From NCBI RefSeq assembly GCF_001027285.1, contig NZ_CP011509.1, forward strand, positions 10,006,501 to 10,070,500: DNA of 64,000 bases. Direction: 5' to 3'. The DNA is from Archangium gephyra (GTDB lineage: Bacteria; Myxococcota; Myxococcia; Myxococcales; Myxococcaceae). The notes beneath the pieces are model-generated. The model was given only the letters and a program-made list of their open reading frames with translations. It was not told where the DNA came from and made no database searches. This document shows, one piece after another, positions 18,154-27,547 of the stretch (position 1 is its first letter; the number at the start of each line of letters is the position of its first letter). The position numbers were made by a program, and so were the translations under genes.

Positions 18154-19335
18154 CTACCGAAGCTTGAGCGACAGAATCGCCACGCCTCCACAGAGGATGG
18201 CGACGATCCAGAAGCGGACGATGATCTTCGGCTCGGCCATGCCCTTCAGCTCGAAGTGGTGGTGCACCGGCGCCATCTTGAAGACGCGTTTGCCGGTGAG
18301 CTTGAAGGACGTCACCTGGATCATCACGCTGAGGATCTCCGCGAAGAAGACCCCGTGGATGATGGCGGACACCACCTCGTTCTTGGACAGCACCGCCAGC
18401 CCGCCGAGGGCACCGCCCAGCGCGAGCGAGCCGATGTCCCCCATGAAGACGGAGGCCGGGTAGGCGTTGAACCAGAGGAAGGAGATGCCGGCGCCCACGA
18501 TGCTGGCGCAGAAGACGGCCAGCTCCGCGCCGCCGGGCACCTCGGGGACGCCGAGGTAGCGCCACAGGGGCACACCCACCAGCCGCGTCACGCCGTTCAC
18601 CGTCTCCACGTCGGCGATGCGCGTCAGCGAGCCCGCCACGTAGCAGAGGATGGCGAAGGTGGAGGCCGCGATGATGGTCGGCATGATGGCCAGGCCGTCC
18701 AGACCGTCCGTCAGGTTGACGGCGTTGGACGTGCCCACCACGACGATCCACGCGAAGAACACGTAGAACCAGCCGAAGTCCGGGTTGAACCAGCGCGTGG
18801 GCACGAAGGGCAGCGTGAGCTTCGTGTCGATGAGCAGCCTGGGCCCCGTGAAGCCCCCGTCCGGCCCCGTCCACGTGCACATGATCCCGAAGATGGCCAC
18901 CAGGTAGAAGACCGTCTGGAGGACCATCTTGTACCGGCCGGCCAGCCCCTTGGAGTTGCGCTTGGACAGCTTGAGCCAGTCATCCAGGAAGCCGATGAAG
19001 CCGTAGCCCATCGTCAGCACCAGCGCCGCCCACACCGCGCGGCTCTTCAGGTCCGCGAACATGAAGGTGCCGAACGCGATGCACATGAGGATGAGCGCGC
19101 CACCCATGGTGGGCGTGCCCTTCTTCTTCTGGTGCGTGTCCGGGGTGTCCTCGCGCACGTTGCTCTGCCCGTGCTGCTTGAGGCGCAGCCGGGCGATGAG
19201 CCTCGGGCCGACGAACATGCCCAGCAGCAGCGAGGCCACCGCCGCCGCGACGATGCGGAAGGTGGGGTAGCGCAGGAAGTTCAGCAACCGGGCCGCGTCC
19301 GTGCCCTGAATCCACTCGTAGATGAGGAGCAGCAC
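18154..19335 (-). CDS. mraY: Phospho-N-acetylmuramoyl-pentapeptide transferase
   Basis: A 393-residue polytopic enzyme forming lipid I by transferring phospho-MurNAc-pentapeptide to undecaprenyl phosphate. The catalytic loops are recognisable: LTDGLDGLA, FMGDIGSLALGG and the C-terminal APVHHHFELKG. It starts at GTG (19335), immediately adjacent to the murF TAG with no spacer, so translation probably depends on murF. Confidence 0.96.
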   Translation of the reverse strand: MLLLIYEWIQGTDAARLLNFLRYPTFRIVAAAVASLLLGMFVGPRLIARLRLKQHGQSNVREDTPDTHQKKKGTPTMGGALILMCIAFGTFMFADLKSRAVWAALVLTMGYGFIGFLDDWLKLSKRNSKGLAGRYKMVLQTVFYLVAIFGIMCTWTGPDGGFTGPRLLIDTKLTLPFVPTRWFNPDFGWFYVFFAWIVVVGTSNAVNLTDGLDGLAIMPTIIAASTFAILCYVAGSLTRIADVETVNGVTRLVGVPLWRYLGVPEVPGGAELAVFCASIVGAGISFLWFNAYPASVFMGDIGSLALGGALGGLAVLSKNEVVSAIIHGVFFAEILSVMIQVTSFKLTGKRVFKMAPVHHHFELKGMAEPKIIVRFWIVAILCGGVAILSLKLR

Positions 19336-20748
19336 CTAGTGGCTACCTCCAGGCGCGGCGGCACCCGTGAGGCCCGCCACGACCCGCTCGAGCCGCATGC
19401 CACGGCTCGCCTTGACCAGCACCACGTCGCCTGCCTTCAACTGAGGCTGCAACCAGGCCAGCAGCGGCTCCACCTCGGTGAAGTGCGCCGCGTTGTGGCC
19501 CAGTCCCGCCGCCTCGTAACCCTTGCGCGAGCGCGGCCCGAAGAAGGCCACCAGCTCCGCCTTGCCCGCCGCCAGCGTGCCCAGCTGCGCGTGCTCCTCC
19601 AGCTCGCCGGGCCCCAGCTCCAACATGTCCCCGAGCACCGCCACCTTCCGGCCACCGGGCTGCACCAGCGAGCGCAGCGTGTCCAGCGCCGCGGCCATGG
19701 AGGCCGGGTTGGCGTTGTAGCAGTCGTCCACCACGGTCACGCCGTGCAGGCCGTCCACCACGTTGAGCCGGCGCGCGTACGGCCTCGCCGCCTCCAGGCC
19801 CTTCACGCACTCCTCGGGGGAGTAGCCCAGGGCCACCGCCAGCGCGAAGGCGCCCGTGGCGTTCAGGGCGTTGTGCTCGCCGATGAAGGACAGCTTCACC
19901 GGCCAGTCCCTGCCCTGGTAGTGCACCGTGACGGCCAGCCCCTCGCGGCCCCGAGGCGTGACGCCCGCCAGCCGCACGTCCGCGTGGGCGGCCCGGCCGA
20001 AGGTGAGCTTCTTCGCCCGGCTGCGCGCCGCCTGCGGCGGAATGAGCGGGTCATCCACGTTCACCACGGCCACGGCCTCGGGCGGGAGCTCGCGGAACAT
20101 CTCGCCCTCCGCCTCGGCCACGCCCTCGATGCTGCCCAGCCCCTCCAGGTGCTCGGGCTGGATGATGGTGATGACGGCCGCGTCCGGCTTCGACACGCGG
20201 GTGAGCCGCGTCATCTCCCCGGGACGGTTCATCCCCATCTCCACCACGGCCGCCACGTGCGACGGCTCCAGGCGGAACAGCGTCAGGGGCACCCCCACCT
20301 CGTTGTTGAGGTTGCCCTCCGTCTTCAGCGCGGGACCCCGTACGGACAGGATGGCGCCCACCATCTCCTTGGTGGTCGTCTTCCCGTTGGAGCCACCCAC
20401 GGCGCCCACCGGAATCCGGAAGCGCTCGCGGTGCGCGCGCCCCAGTCCACCGAGCGCCGCCAGGGTGTCCTCCACCTCATAGAGAGCCAGGCCGGCGGCC
20501 AGGCTCTCGGGGAGTTGGGGGAGCGCCCTGCCCTTCTTCACCACGGCGCCGGCCGCCCCTGCACTGGCGGCCTGCGCGAGGAAGTCGTGTGCATCGAAGC
20601 GCTCACCCTGCAGCGCCACGAAGAGGCACCCGGGCACCAGGGCCCGCGTATCGGTGCAGACGGCCGTGAACTCCGCCGCCGGCTTGACGCCGCGACGGGT
20701 GGCCCCGGTCGCCTGCACCACCTGCTCGTCCGTGAATCGTACGGCCAT
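19336..20748 (-). CDS. murF: UDP-MurNAc-tripeptide--D-alanyl-D-alanine ligase
   Basis: A 470-residue Mur ligase that adds the D-Ala-D-Ala dipeptide supplied by Ddl. The Walker-type loop GSNGKTTTKEM, the adenine-binding NNEVGVPLTL, EMGMNRPGEM and the C-terminal VVDDCYNANPASM are intact. It ends flush with the mraY start and lies 20 bp after murE. Confidence 0.96.
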   Translation of the reverse strand: MAVRFTDEQVVQATGATRRGVKPAAEFTAVCTDTRALVPGCLFVALQGERFDAHDFLAQAASAGAAGAVVKKGRALPQLPESLAAGLALYEVEDTLAALGGLGRAHRERFRIPVGAVGGSNGKTTTKEMVGAILSVRGPALKTEGNLNNEVGVPLTLFRLEPSHVAAVVEMGMNRPGEMTRLTRVSKPDAAVITIIQPEHLEGLGSIEGVAEAEGEMFRELPPEAVAVVNVDDPLIPPQAARSRAKKLTFGRAAHADVRLAGVTPRGREGLAVTVHYQGRDWPVKLSFIGEHNALNATGAFALAVALGYSPEECVKGLEAARPYARRLNVVDGLHGVTVVDDCYNANPASMAAALDTLRSLVQPGGRKVAVLGDMLELGPGELEEHAQLGTLAAGKAELVAFFGPRSRKGYEAAGLGHNAAHFTEVEPLLAWLQPQLKAGDVVLVKASRGMRLERVVAGLTGAAAPGGSH

Positions 20749-20768
20749 AGAGGGTCCGCGGCTCTCCG

Positions 20769-22286
20769 TCAGGTGCGGATGGCGAGCGCCCGGGCCGCCA
20801 CTTCGCGGTCATCGAAGGCGCGCTTCTCGGTACCGATGATCTGGTACGTCTCGTGGCCCTTGCCGGCGATGAGGACCACGTCGTCCTCCTTCGCCAGGGA
20901 GATGGCCGTGTCGATGGCGGCCTTGCGGTCCGCGTCCACGAGGTAGCCCTTCTCCCCGCTCTTGGCCTTGCCGGCCGAGATGCGGCGCATCCCGCTCTTC
21001 TCCAGGCCCGGCGTCACCTGGGAGATGATGGTCTCCGGATCCTCGGTGCGCGGGTTGTCGCTCGTCACCACGGCCAGGTCCGCGGCCTCGGCGGCCGCCG
21101 TGCCCATGAGCGGACGCTTGCCCTGGTCCCGGTCCCCACCGCAGCCGAACACCACGATGACGCGGCCCTTGGCCATGGCCCGCGCCGCCTCGAGCGCGCG
21201 CTTGAGGGCGTCATCCGTGTGCGCGTAGTCCACCAGCACCGCCGGCGCCTGCGCGGGGCCGTGGTTCTCCACCCGCTCCATGCGGCCGGGGACGCCACCC
21301 ATGCGCTCGATGCCCAGCTGCACGTCCTTGCGCCGGGCGAAGCCCGCGCCCAGCGCCAGGCCGGCCGCCGCGAGGATGTTCTCCAGGTTGTGCGGCCCCA
21401 GCAGCCGGCTCTTCACCGGGATGTCACCAGCGGGCGTCTTCAGCACGCCCTTGATGCCCTGCAGGCTGAAGGACGCGTCCGTGGCGGAGATCTCCCCGTT
21501 GCCCAGGCGGCTGAACTTCCACGCCATGCGCTTCTGGCCGCGCAGCTCGTTGTAGATGCGGGTGCCGTAGGTGTCGTCCCCGTTGACCACCGCCACGCCC
21601 GTCTGGGACAGGTTCTCCACGAAGAGCTTCCGCTTGGCCTGGAAGTACTCCTCGAGGTCCTTGTGGTAGTCGAGGTGATCCCTCGTCAGGTTGGTGAAGG
21701 CGGCGGCCTTGAAGGTGATGCCGTGCACGCGCTCCTGCAGCAGCGCGTGGCTGGACACCTCCATCACCACCGTCTCCACGCCCGCGTCCACCATCTCCTT
21801 GAGGATGCGGTGCAGCTCCAGCGGATCCGGCGTCGTATGGGCCGTGGGGTGGAACTGGCCGCCCACCTTGTAGCCCAGCGTGCCGATGACCCCCGTGGAG
21901 GAGTAGGCCGCGGTGGCCATGGCCTCGAGCAGATAGGTGGTGGTCGTCTTCCCGTTGGTGCCCGTGACTCCCAGCATGGTGAGCTTGTCGGCGGGCCGGC
22001 CGTGGAAATTGGCCGCGATCAGGGCCAGCGCCTTGCGGGCGTTGGACACCTTGAAGAAGGGCACCTGCGAGGACAGGGACTTCTCCGACACCACCGCCAC
22101 GGCCCCGCGGGAGACGGCCTCACCCACGAACTGGGCGCCGTCCTCCTTCGTGCCCGGCACGGCGACGAACAAGTCGCCCGGCTTCACCTTGCGAGAGTCC
22201 TGCGACACCCCCGTCACGTCGGCCGGGGTCCGGCCGCCCGAGGTCTGCTCGGCACCACACCCTGCAAGGACATCCGTCAGCTTCAT
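20769..22286 (-). CDS. murE: UDP-MurNAc-L-Ala-D-Glu--meso-diaminopimelate ligase
   Basis: A 505-residue Mur ligase adding the third stem residue. The ATP loop GVTGTNGKTTTTYL, TTPDPLELHR and FTNLTRDHLDYHKD are present. The C-terminal specificity motif reads DNPRTEDP, the form that selects meso-diaminopimelate rather than lysine, as expected for a Gram-negative wall. It lies 52 bp after ftsI. Confidence 0.96.
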   Translation of the reverse strand: MKLTDVLAGCGAEQTSGGRTPADVTGVSQDSRKVKPGDLFVAVPGTKEDGAQFVGEAVSRGAVAVVSEKSLSSQVPFFKVSNARKALALIAANFHGRPADKLTMLGVTGTNGKTTTTYLLEAMATAAYSSTGVIGTLGYKVGGQFHPTAHTTPDPLELHRILKEMVDAGVETVVMEVSSHALLQERVHGITFKAAAFTNLTRDHLDYHKDLEEYFQAKRKLFVENLSQTGVAVVNGDDTYGTRIYNELRGQKRMAWKFSRLGNGEISATDASFSLQGIKGVLKTPAGDIPVKSRLLGPHNLENILAAAGLALGAGFARRKDVQLGIERMGGVPGRMERVENHGPAQAPAVLVDYAHTDDALKRALEAARAMAKGRVIVVFGCGGDRDQGKRPLMGTAAAEAADLAVVTSDNPRTEDPETIISQVTPGLEKSGMRRISAGKAKSGEKGYLVDADRKAAIDTAISLAKEDDVVLIAGKGHETYQIIGTEKRAFDDREVAARALAIRT

Positions 22287-22338
22287 CGTTTCCCCTTCAC
22301 ATGCTGCCGCAAGCGCGAGGCCGAGCTGTCCCGCGGCC

Positions 22339-24345
22339 TCATTGCCGCGCCGCCAGCTCCAGCGTCACTCGCGCACCCTTCTCCACCAGCGAACCGGCGG
22401 CGGGACTCTGCGAAACAACGCGTCCACTACCTAACAATCGAGGCTCCAGGGCCGAGGAGAGCAGCTTCGTCACCGCCTCGCGCCCCGCCTGACCTACAAC
22501 ATCCGGAACGCGGACGGAGCCAGGCTCCACGTTCTCGGTGACAGCCTCCGACACCATGGGCCGGGCCGTCTCCGCACTCACGGGAGGGGGCTGGGCGGCC
22601 GCCACCGGCAGGGCGGTGGACGGCAGCGGCACCTCTCGCGAGGGAGGGACGGCCAGGTGGGCCATGGCGGCGGTAGCGATTTCCTTGAAAGCGGGGGCGG
22701 CCACGTTTCCCCCGTACACGTCCGTCTTGGGCTCGTCCACAATCACGAGGATGACGGCACGCGGATTCTCGGCCGGTACCATGCCCACGAAGGAGGCGAG
22801 CCGCTTGTCGGAATAACCCCGGGCCACGGGATCCGCCTTCTGGGCCGTGCCCGTCTTGCCGGCCACCCGGTAGTCCTCCATGGCGGCCTTGGGGGCGGTC
22901 CCTTCCTTGGTGACCACGCTTTCGAGCATGGAAACGACCTTCTTCGCGGTCGCGGCGGAGACGGCCTGACGCACCTCGGTGGGCCGGTTCTCCAGCAGCA
23001 CCACCCCGTCCGGGTCTACCACCTTGGCGACGAGATAGGGGCGCATCAGCACGCCATTGTTGGCCAGCGCGCCCCAGGCGGCGGCCATCTGCACGGCGGT
23101 GGCGCTCATGCCCTGCCCGAAGGACTGTGTGGCCAGCGACACTTCCGCCTTGGGGAAGGGAATGGAGCCCCTGCCCTCGCCGGGCAGCGCCAGCCCGGTG
23201 CGCTCGCCGAAGCCGAAGTCCCGGTAGGCCTTCACCAGCCGCTCGCGGCCCAGCTGCTGGGCAATCTTGGAGGAGCAGATGTTGGAGGACTCGCGCAGCA
23301 CCACCTGGGGCGTGAGCCAGCCCAGCGGGTGGGTGTCGTGGATGGTGTGCCGGCCGATGGTCCACGCGCCGTTCTCGCAGAAGAAGAGCTCATCCGGCTT
23401 GATGACCTTCTGGTCCAACGCGCTGGCCACGACGAAGGCCTTCATCGTCGAGCCGGGCTCGAAGACATCCAGCGCGGCGCGGTTGCGCATGCTGGCGCGC
23501 GCCTCCTTCTCCGGCGCGTTGGGGTTGAAGCGCGGGTGGTTGGCGATGGCGAGGATCTCCCCCGTCTTCGGCTCCAACAGGATGGCCATGCCCGCCACCG
23601 CCTTGGCCTCCTCCACGGCGCGGCTCAGGGCCCGCTCGGCGACGAACTGGAGGTGGCGGTCGATGGTGAGGGTGACGGAGGCGCCCTGGCGGTCGATGGT
23701 GTCCGGAGCGCCGGAGACGAGCAGCTTGCGGCCCTTGGCGTCGCGAAAGCCGGACAGGCGCGAGTTCTGCCCGGACAGCTCGTCCTCGAAGGCCAGCTCC
23801 AGGCCCTCCAGGCCGTGGCCGTCCAGGCCCACCATGCCCACCACGTGCGCGCCCAGCTCCTTCTGCGGGTAGAAGCGCTTGGGCTCCTTGGTGAAGCCGA
23901 AGCCGGGCAGCCCCAGGGCCTTCACCGCCTCCACCTCGCGGGGCGTCACCTGGCGCTTCACCCAGGCGAAGCGCTTGGCGCGGCCGAGCCGGGCCTGCAG
24001 GTCCTCCACGTCCAGCTTCAGCACCTTGGCGAGCGAGCGCGAGGCCTGCTTCACATCCGGCAGCATGGAGGGGTCCACCCAGATGGAGTCCACCTCCACG
24101 CTCTGGGCGAAGGGCGTGCCGCGGCGGTCGAAGATGTCTCCACGGCGGGCGGGGATCTCAATCTGGCGGACGTACTGGTCCTGGGCGAGCCCGCGCAGCT
24201 TGTCGCGCTCGAACACCTGGAGCTGCACGGCGCGGCCGAAGGCGGCCACCAGCAGGGCGACGAAGAAGAAGGCGAGCAGCTTCACGCGAAGCCGCAGCCA
24301 CTTCTGGTTGGGCTCGGGCGCCCGCGCCGATTTGAAGTCCCTCAC
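22339..24345 (-). CDS. ftsI: Division transpeptidase FtsI/PBP with one PASTA domain
   Basis: A 668-residue class B penicillin-binding protein that cross-links septal peptidoglycan. It has a short cytoplasmic part, one membrane anchor (about residues 22-40), a dimerisation domain (IPARRGDIFDRRG) and a transpeptidase domain with S299-TMK, S353-SN and K497-TGT. A single PASTA domain (VRVPDVVGQAGREA to the end) follows a Pro/Ala linker; PASTA domains are usual in Gram-positive PBPs and in some Deltaproteobacteria-derived lineages, and bind wall fragments or beta-lactams. The GTG at 24345, 13 bp after the ftsL stop, is preferred over a longer frame that overlaps ftsL. Confidence 0.94.
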   Translation of the reverse strand: MRDFKSARAPEPNQKWLRLRVKLLAFFFVALLVAAFGRAVQLQVFERDKLRGLAQDQYVRQIEIPARRGDIFDRRGTPFAQSVEVDSIWVDPSMLPDVKQASRSLAKVLKLDVEDLQARLGRAKRFAWVKRQVTPREVEAVKALGLPGFGFTKEPKRFYPQKELGAHVVGMVGLDGHGLEGLELAFEDELSGQNSRLSGFRDAKGRKLLVSGAPDTIDRQGASVTLTIDRHLQFVAERALSRAVEEAKAVAGMAILLEPKTGEILAIANHPRFNPNAPEKEARASMRNRAALDVFEPGSTMKAFVVASALDQKVIKPDELFFCENGAWTIGRHTIHDTHPLGWLTPQVVLRESSNICSSKIAQQLGRERLVKAYRDFGFGERTGLALPGEGRGSIPFPKAEVSLATQSFGQGMSATAVQMAAAWGALANNGVLMRPYLVAKVVDPDGVVLLENRPTEVRQAVSAATAKKVVSMLESVVTKEGTAPKAAMEDYRVAGKTGTAQKADPVARGYSDKRLASFVGMVPAENPRAVILVIVDEPKTDVYGGNVAAPAFKEIATAAMAHLAVPPSREVPLPSTALPVAAAQPPPVSAETARPMVSEAVTENVEPGSVRVPDVVGQAGREAVTKLLSSALEPRLLGSGRVVSQSPAAGSLVEKGARVTLELAARQ

Positions 24346-24358
24346 GGCCAGCCCCCCC

Positions 24359-24769
24359 TCAGTGCGGTGCACCGCGCTCGGCCACGCGGACGCCCCGGGC
24401 GTCACGGGCCTCCACGCGGGCGTTGCGCTTCTTGCCCGGCAGCTCCGCCGGAAGGGCGATGACGAGCGGGCCCGCGGGCATGGACATGCCGAGCTTCTCG
24501 CGCGCCAGCTTCTCCAGCCGCGCCGGGTTCTTCAGCGTGGCCAGCTCCAGCTTCAGCCGATCATTCTCCCGGATGAGGGCGCGCTCCTCGGCCTCGGCCT
24601 TGGAGAGGCGGTAGCCCATGTCCACCACCAGCACGCGGCTCGACACGTGGAGGAAGCCCACGGCGGCGAAGAGGGCGAAGAGGAACACCGCGGGCAGCAG
24701 GTGCAGCAGCACCTCGCCCACCGACACTCCACTCCCACTGCCACGAGACACTGGCTTGATGCGGCTCAT
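24359..24769 (-). CDS. ftsL: Cell division protein FtsL
   Basis: A 136-residue bitopic protein: one transmembrane helix (about residues 20-43), then a coiled coil ([21 protein letters not shown]) with the [17 protein letters not shown] motif typical of FtsL/FtsB-type proteins, and a basic C-terminal tail. It scaffolds FtsQ-FtsB-FtsL and activates FtsWI. Its ATG overlaps the rsmH stop by four bases, and position between rsmH and ftsI is diagnostic since the sequence itself is poorly conserved. Confidence 0.88.
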   Translation of the reverse strand: MSRIKPVSRGSGSGVSVGEVLLHLLPAVFLFALFAAVGFLHVSSRVLVVDMGYRLSKAEAEERALIRENDRLKLELATLKNPARLEKLAREKLGMSMPAGPLVIALPAELPGKKRNARVEARDARGVRVAERGAPH

Positions 24770-25683
24770 CGGATCTTCTCCACCACGCGCAGGTGCGCGC
24801 TACGGGCACGGGGGTTGGCGGCAATCTCCTCGTCCGAGGGCGCGATGGCCTTGCGCGACACCAGGACGAAGTCTCCCTGGCCGCCACAGACGCACACCGG
24901 AAACCCGGGCGGGCACTTGCAGCTGCCCACCATGTCCCGGAAGGTCTCCTTCACCTTCCGGTCCTCGAGCGAGTGGAACGAGATGACGGCGGCGCGGCCC
25001 CCCACCTTCAACAGCCGGGGCAGCGCGGCGAGCAGCGACTCCAGCGACTCCAGCTCCTGGTTCACCGCCATGCGCAGCGCCTGGAAGGTGCGGGTGGCCA
25101 CGTGAATCTTGTTGGGCCACGCCTTGCGAGGCACGGCGCGCTTGACGGCCTCGGCGGCCTCCAGGGTGCGCGCGGGCAGCGCGCGCTTGAGCTCCCGGGC
25201 GATGGGCCGGGCGAAGGGCTCCTCGCCGTACTCCTCGAGGATGCGGCGCAGCTCCGCCTCGTCCTCCTCGGCGATCAGCTCGGCGGCGGTGCGGCCCGTG
25301 TCGCCCATGCGCATGTCCAGCGGGCCGTCCTTCTGGAAGGAGAAGCCACGCTCGGCCACGTCGAGCTGGGGCGAGGACACCCCCAGGTCCACCAGCACCC
25401 CGTCCACCGGAAGCACGTCCGCGGCCACGTCCAGCAGCTCGCCGAAGTTGCCCTGGCGGGTGCTGAAGGCGGGGTAGCCGGCGAGCCGGGTCCGGGCGGC
25501 CTGGAGCGCCACCGGATCCCGGTCCACGCCCAGCACGGTCGCACCCCGGGCGAGAAGCGCCTCGGAGTGACCACCACCACCCAGTGTGCCGTCGATGATC
25601 ACCTTCCCCGCTCCCGGTCGAAGGACGTCCACCGATTCATTCAGGAGGACGGTCTGGTGGCTGAAGTCAGCCAAGGGGCGCAC
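24766..25683 (-). CDS. rsmH: 16S rRNA (cytosine1402-N4)-methyltransferase
   Basis: A 305-residue SAM-dependent methyltransferase (former MraW) modifying C1402 of 16S rRNA in the P site. The opening [13 protein letters not shown], the SAM loop [24 protein letters not shown] and the C-terminal [16 protein letters not shown] are typical. It starts at GTG, 3 bp after the STAS gene, and overlaps ftsL by four bases. Confidence 0.96.
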   Translation of the reverse strand: MRPLADFSHQTVLLNESVDVLRPGAGKVIIDGTLGGGGHSEALLARGATVLGVDRDPVALQAARTRLAGYPAFSTRQGNFGELLDVAADVLPVDGVLVDLGVSSPQLDVAERGFSFQKDGPLDMRMGDTGRTAAELIAEEDEAELRRILEEYGEEPFARPIARELKRALPARTLEAAEAVKRAVPRKAWPNKIHVATRTFQALRMAVNQELESLESLLAALPRLLKVGGRAAVISFHSLEDRKVKETFRDMVGSCKCPPGFPVCVCGGQGDFVLVSRKAIAPSDEEIAANPRARSAHLRVVEKIR

Positions 25684-25686
25684 GCA

Positions 25687-26064
25687 CTAGACGAAAGGGG
25701 CCCGCGCGAGCGCGAAAGCGGCCCGGGCGTCGTTCATATGCGGGTAGAGCTCGAAGACATCATGAGCACCCGCGGCCCGGAGGATGGCGGCCAGGTAGGG
25801 AGACAGCCCGGACAGCTTGATGTCCCCGCCGGCCTTGCGGAAGGCCTCGGCCCGGGCCACCAGGGGCTTCACGCCGCGGTAGTCCAGGTGACGCACCTCG
25901 GCGAGGTCCAGCACCACGTTGCGCAGGCCGCGCTGCATCCGCAGCCCGAGCTCCTCGCAGAGCTGGGTGAGGTCCTTCTCCAGAAGCTCCCCCTCGAGCA
26001 TGAGGGTCTCCACGCGCCCACTGGAGACCGCGCGGATGCCCTGTGCTTCGGCTGCCTGGTTCAT
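25687..26064 (-). CDS. STAS-domain protein inside the dcw cluster
   Basis: A 125-residue protein with the STAS/anti-sigma-factor-antagonist fold: a beta strand-rich start, then LRNVVLDLAEVRHLDYRGVK and a C-terminal helix. In phosphorylatable antagonists the loop reads D-S-S-G, with the Ser as kinase target; here it reads D61-Y-R-G, so that switch is absent. It may bind a partner constitutively or serve as a non-signalling scaffold. It lies 48 bp after mraZ and 3 bp before rsmH, thus within the cell-wall operon, a place where most bacteria have no such gene. Partner unknown. Confidence 0.85.
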   Translation of the reverse strand: MNQAAEAQGIRAVSSGRVETLMLEGELLEKDLTQLCEELGLRMQRGLRNVVLDLAEVRHLDYRGVKPLVARAEAFRKAGGDIKLSGLSPYLAAILRAAGAHDVFELYPHMNDARAAFALARAPFV

Positions 26065-26111
26065 GACACCACCTTCCCGGGTTTCCCGCTTCCCGTCGAA
26101 AATTCAGCCCA

Positions 26112-26561
26112 CTACTGGCGCAGCTCGGTGAGCACGCGCATGACGTCCGCGCTGGAGGCTTCCTTGCGGGCCTCCTCCTGGGCCCTGGCCCAGCCCTCGC
26201 GGCTCCACAGTTCGATCACCTTCACCATCCCCGCCCACACCAGATCCTTCTCCAGCCCCGCGTGGGCGCGCAGCGACGGCGGAATGAGCACGCGCCCGAG
26301 CTTGTCGAGCGGGCACTCCTGCGCGCTGGCCACGTAGAGCCGCATGAGCGTCTTCACCCCCGGCTCCATCGGGTTGCGTTTGGCGAGCGCCGCCTCGAGC
26401 TGCTCCCACTCGCGCACCGGGTAGGCATGGAGGCAGGGGTCCAACGCCGTCGTGATGATGAGGCGCTCGTCGTACGAGCCCACGAGCGTCTCGCGCAGCC
26501 GTGCCGGGAGGCTGGTGCGCCCCTTCGCGTCGATCTGGTGCTCATAGACGCCTCGGAACAC
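26112..26561 (-). CDS. mraZ: Transcriptional regulator MraZ
   Basis: A 149-residue protein with the two MraZ/AbrB-like repeats: [22 protein letters not shown] at the start and [19 protein letters not shown] in the second half, each carrying the D-x-K/R-G-R-x-x-x-P motif. MraZ forms a ring and represses its own dcw operon. The start is GTG at 26561, giving the normal family N-terminus. It is the first gene of the cluster, with four spaced repeats of its binding motif just upstream. About the usual length. Confidence 0.95.
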   Translation of the reverse strand: MFRGVYEHQIDAKGRTSLPARLRETLVGSYDERLIITTALDPCLHAYPVREWEQLEAALAKRNPMEPGVKTLMRLYVASAQECPLDKLGRVLIPPSLRAHAGLEKDLVWAGMVKVIELWSREGWARAQEEARKEASSADVMRVLTELRQ

Positions 26562-26591
26562 GCGAAGAAGTCCACCCTGTCAGCCCGGCCG

Positions 26592-26626
26592 ATCCACATT
26601 ACGCCACCCGTTCCCACTCCGATCCA
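26592..26626 (-). promoter_or_regulatory. Four MraZ boxes with exact 10-bp spacing
   Basis: On the minus strand four TGGNN pentamers (TGGAT, TGGGA, TGGCG, TGGAT) repeat every 10 bp; on the plus strand they start at 26592, 26602, 26612 and 26622. This matches the known MraZ operator, TGGNN repeats separated by 5-base spacers. They lie 31-65 bp upstream of the mraZ start and just downstream of the predicted -10 element, fitting autorepression. Confidence 0.85.
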
Positions 26627-26639
26627 CTTTGGGCGGCGG

Positions 26640-26668
26640 AAAATACGCGTGGCCCCCTACCCGGTCAA
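26640..26668 (-). promoter_or_regulatory. Sigma-70-type promoter of the dcw cluster
   Basis: On the minus strand TTGACC (plus 26663-26668) and TATTTT (plus 26640-26645) are separated by exactly 17 bases. This is the only good promoter-like pair upstream of mraZ and lies directly before the MraZ boxes. It should drive the whole cluster. Confidence 0.75.
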
Positions 26669-26829
26669 GAAATGCAACAGGCGCGTACAGGCCCGTGTCG
26701 CACGGGGGAAACATGGACGGGAGGGGGCGAACTCTGCATAACTGCCGCCGCTGAGCGCCTGTGCAGGGCCGCTCACGCCCCGCGGCCCGGCCGGGGAGCG
26801 GGGACCTCACAGAAAATGAAGGTGCACGC

Positions 26830-27438
26830 ATGAGCCGCTTGACTCGTCTGACGATTCTCTCCGCGCTGACCCTGGGCCTGGTGGCCTGCGGGGGGGGCGC
26901 GAAGCTCGGTGGTGGCGAGGAGGGCGCGGCCCAGGCCGCGTTCCAGGCTTCCCAGCCCGTGGGTCGCAACGGAAACAAGACGGCGGATGCCCTGGTGAGG
27001 CAGGCGCTCGCCAGCGGCGCCCTCACGGTCTCCGTCTCCTACGACTGCCACAAGGGCGGCAAGGTGAGCTGGGGCGTGGACCTGACCAACGTGGGCCAGG
27101 ACGGCACCTTCAACTACGACGTCACCTACGACCACTGCAACGAGGACGGGAAGAACGAGTACAACGGCAAGATGGTGTACGCGATGCGCTTCGCCATCGA
27201 CCCGACCCTCCAGAGCTTCGCGTTCATCACCACGATGAAGGGCCGGCTGACCATCGAGGGTGAGATCTCCGACTTCATCGAGGCGGACGTGGCCATGAGC
27301 GTGGAGCTCAACGCCACCTCGGCGCACTCCGGCAACGTGATGCTGGTGATCGATGGCACCATCAAGACGTCGGAGGGCAGCCACGTGTACACCCAGGACA
27401 CCCTCTCCATCCTCGCTGGCGAGCTGCCGAAGGCCTAG
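26830..27438 (+). CDS. Predicted lipoprotein of unknown function
   Basis: A 202-residue protein with a signal peptide and lipobox (LGLVAC), then a Gly-rich linker. The mature part is beta-rich with a single Cys pair (YDCHKGG and YDHCNEDG) about 25 residues apart, likely a disulphide. Alternating strands such as AMRFAIDPTLQSFAFITTMKG suggest a beta-barrel or beta-sandwich. It is divergent from mraZ. An AAGGTG lies a suitable distance before the ATG. Family not recognised. Confidence 0.7.
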   Translation: MSRLTRLTILSALTLGLVACGGGAKLGGGEEGAAQAAFQASQPVGRNGNKTADALVRQALASGALTVSVSYDCHKGGKVSWGVDLTNVGQDGTFNYDVTYDHCNEDGKNEYNGKMVYAMRFAIDPTLQSFAFITTMKGRLTIEGEISDFIEADVAMSVELNATSAHSGNVMLVIDGTIKTSEGSHVYTQDTLSILAGELPKA

Positions 27439-27547
27439 TTGCCCGCCTGCTGTCGCATTTCCGGGGCCGGACTTCCAAGCTGGAGGCCCGGCCTTGCTTT
27501 TGCCCTATGATTCACCCGCCCAGTCATTCCAGGGGAGTACCGCTGCC

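Noticed and set aside
17944-20946. A 1000-codon plus-strand frame opposite murD, mraY and murF
   Set aside because: Mirrors three conserved genes on the other strand; no domain, and His/Arg/Gln-rich composition typical of GC-rich antisense frames.
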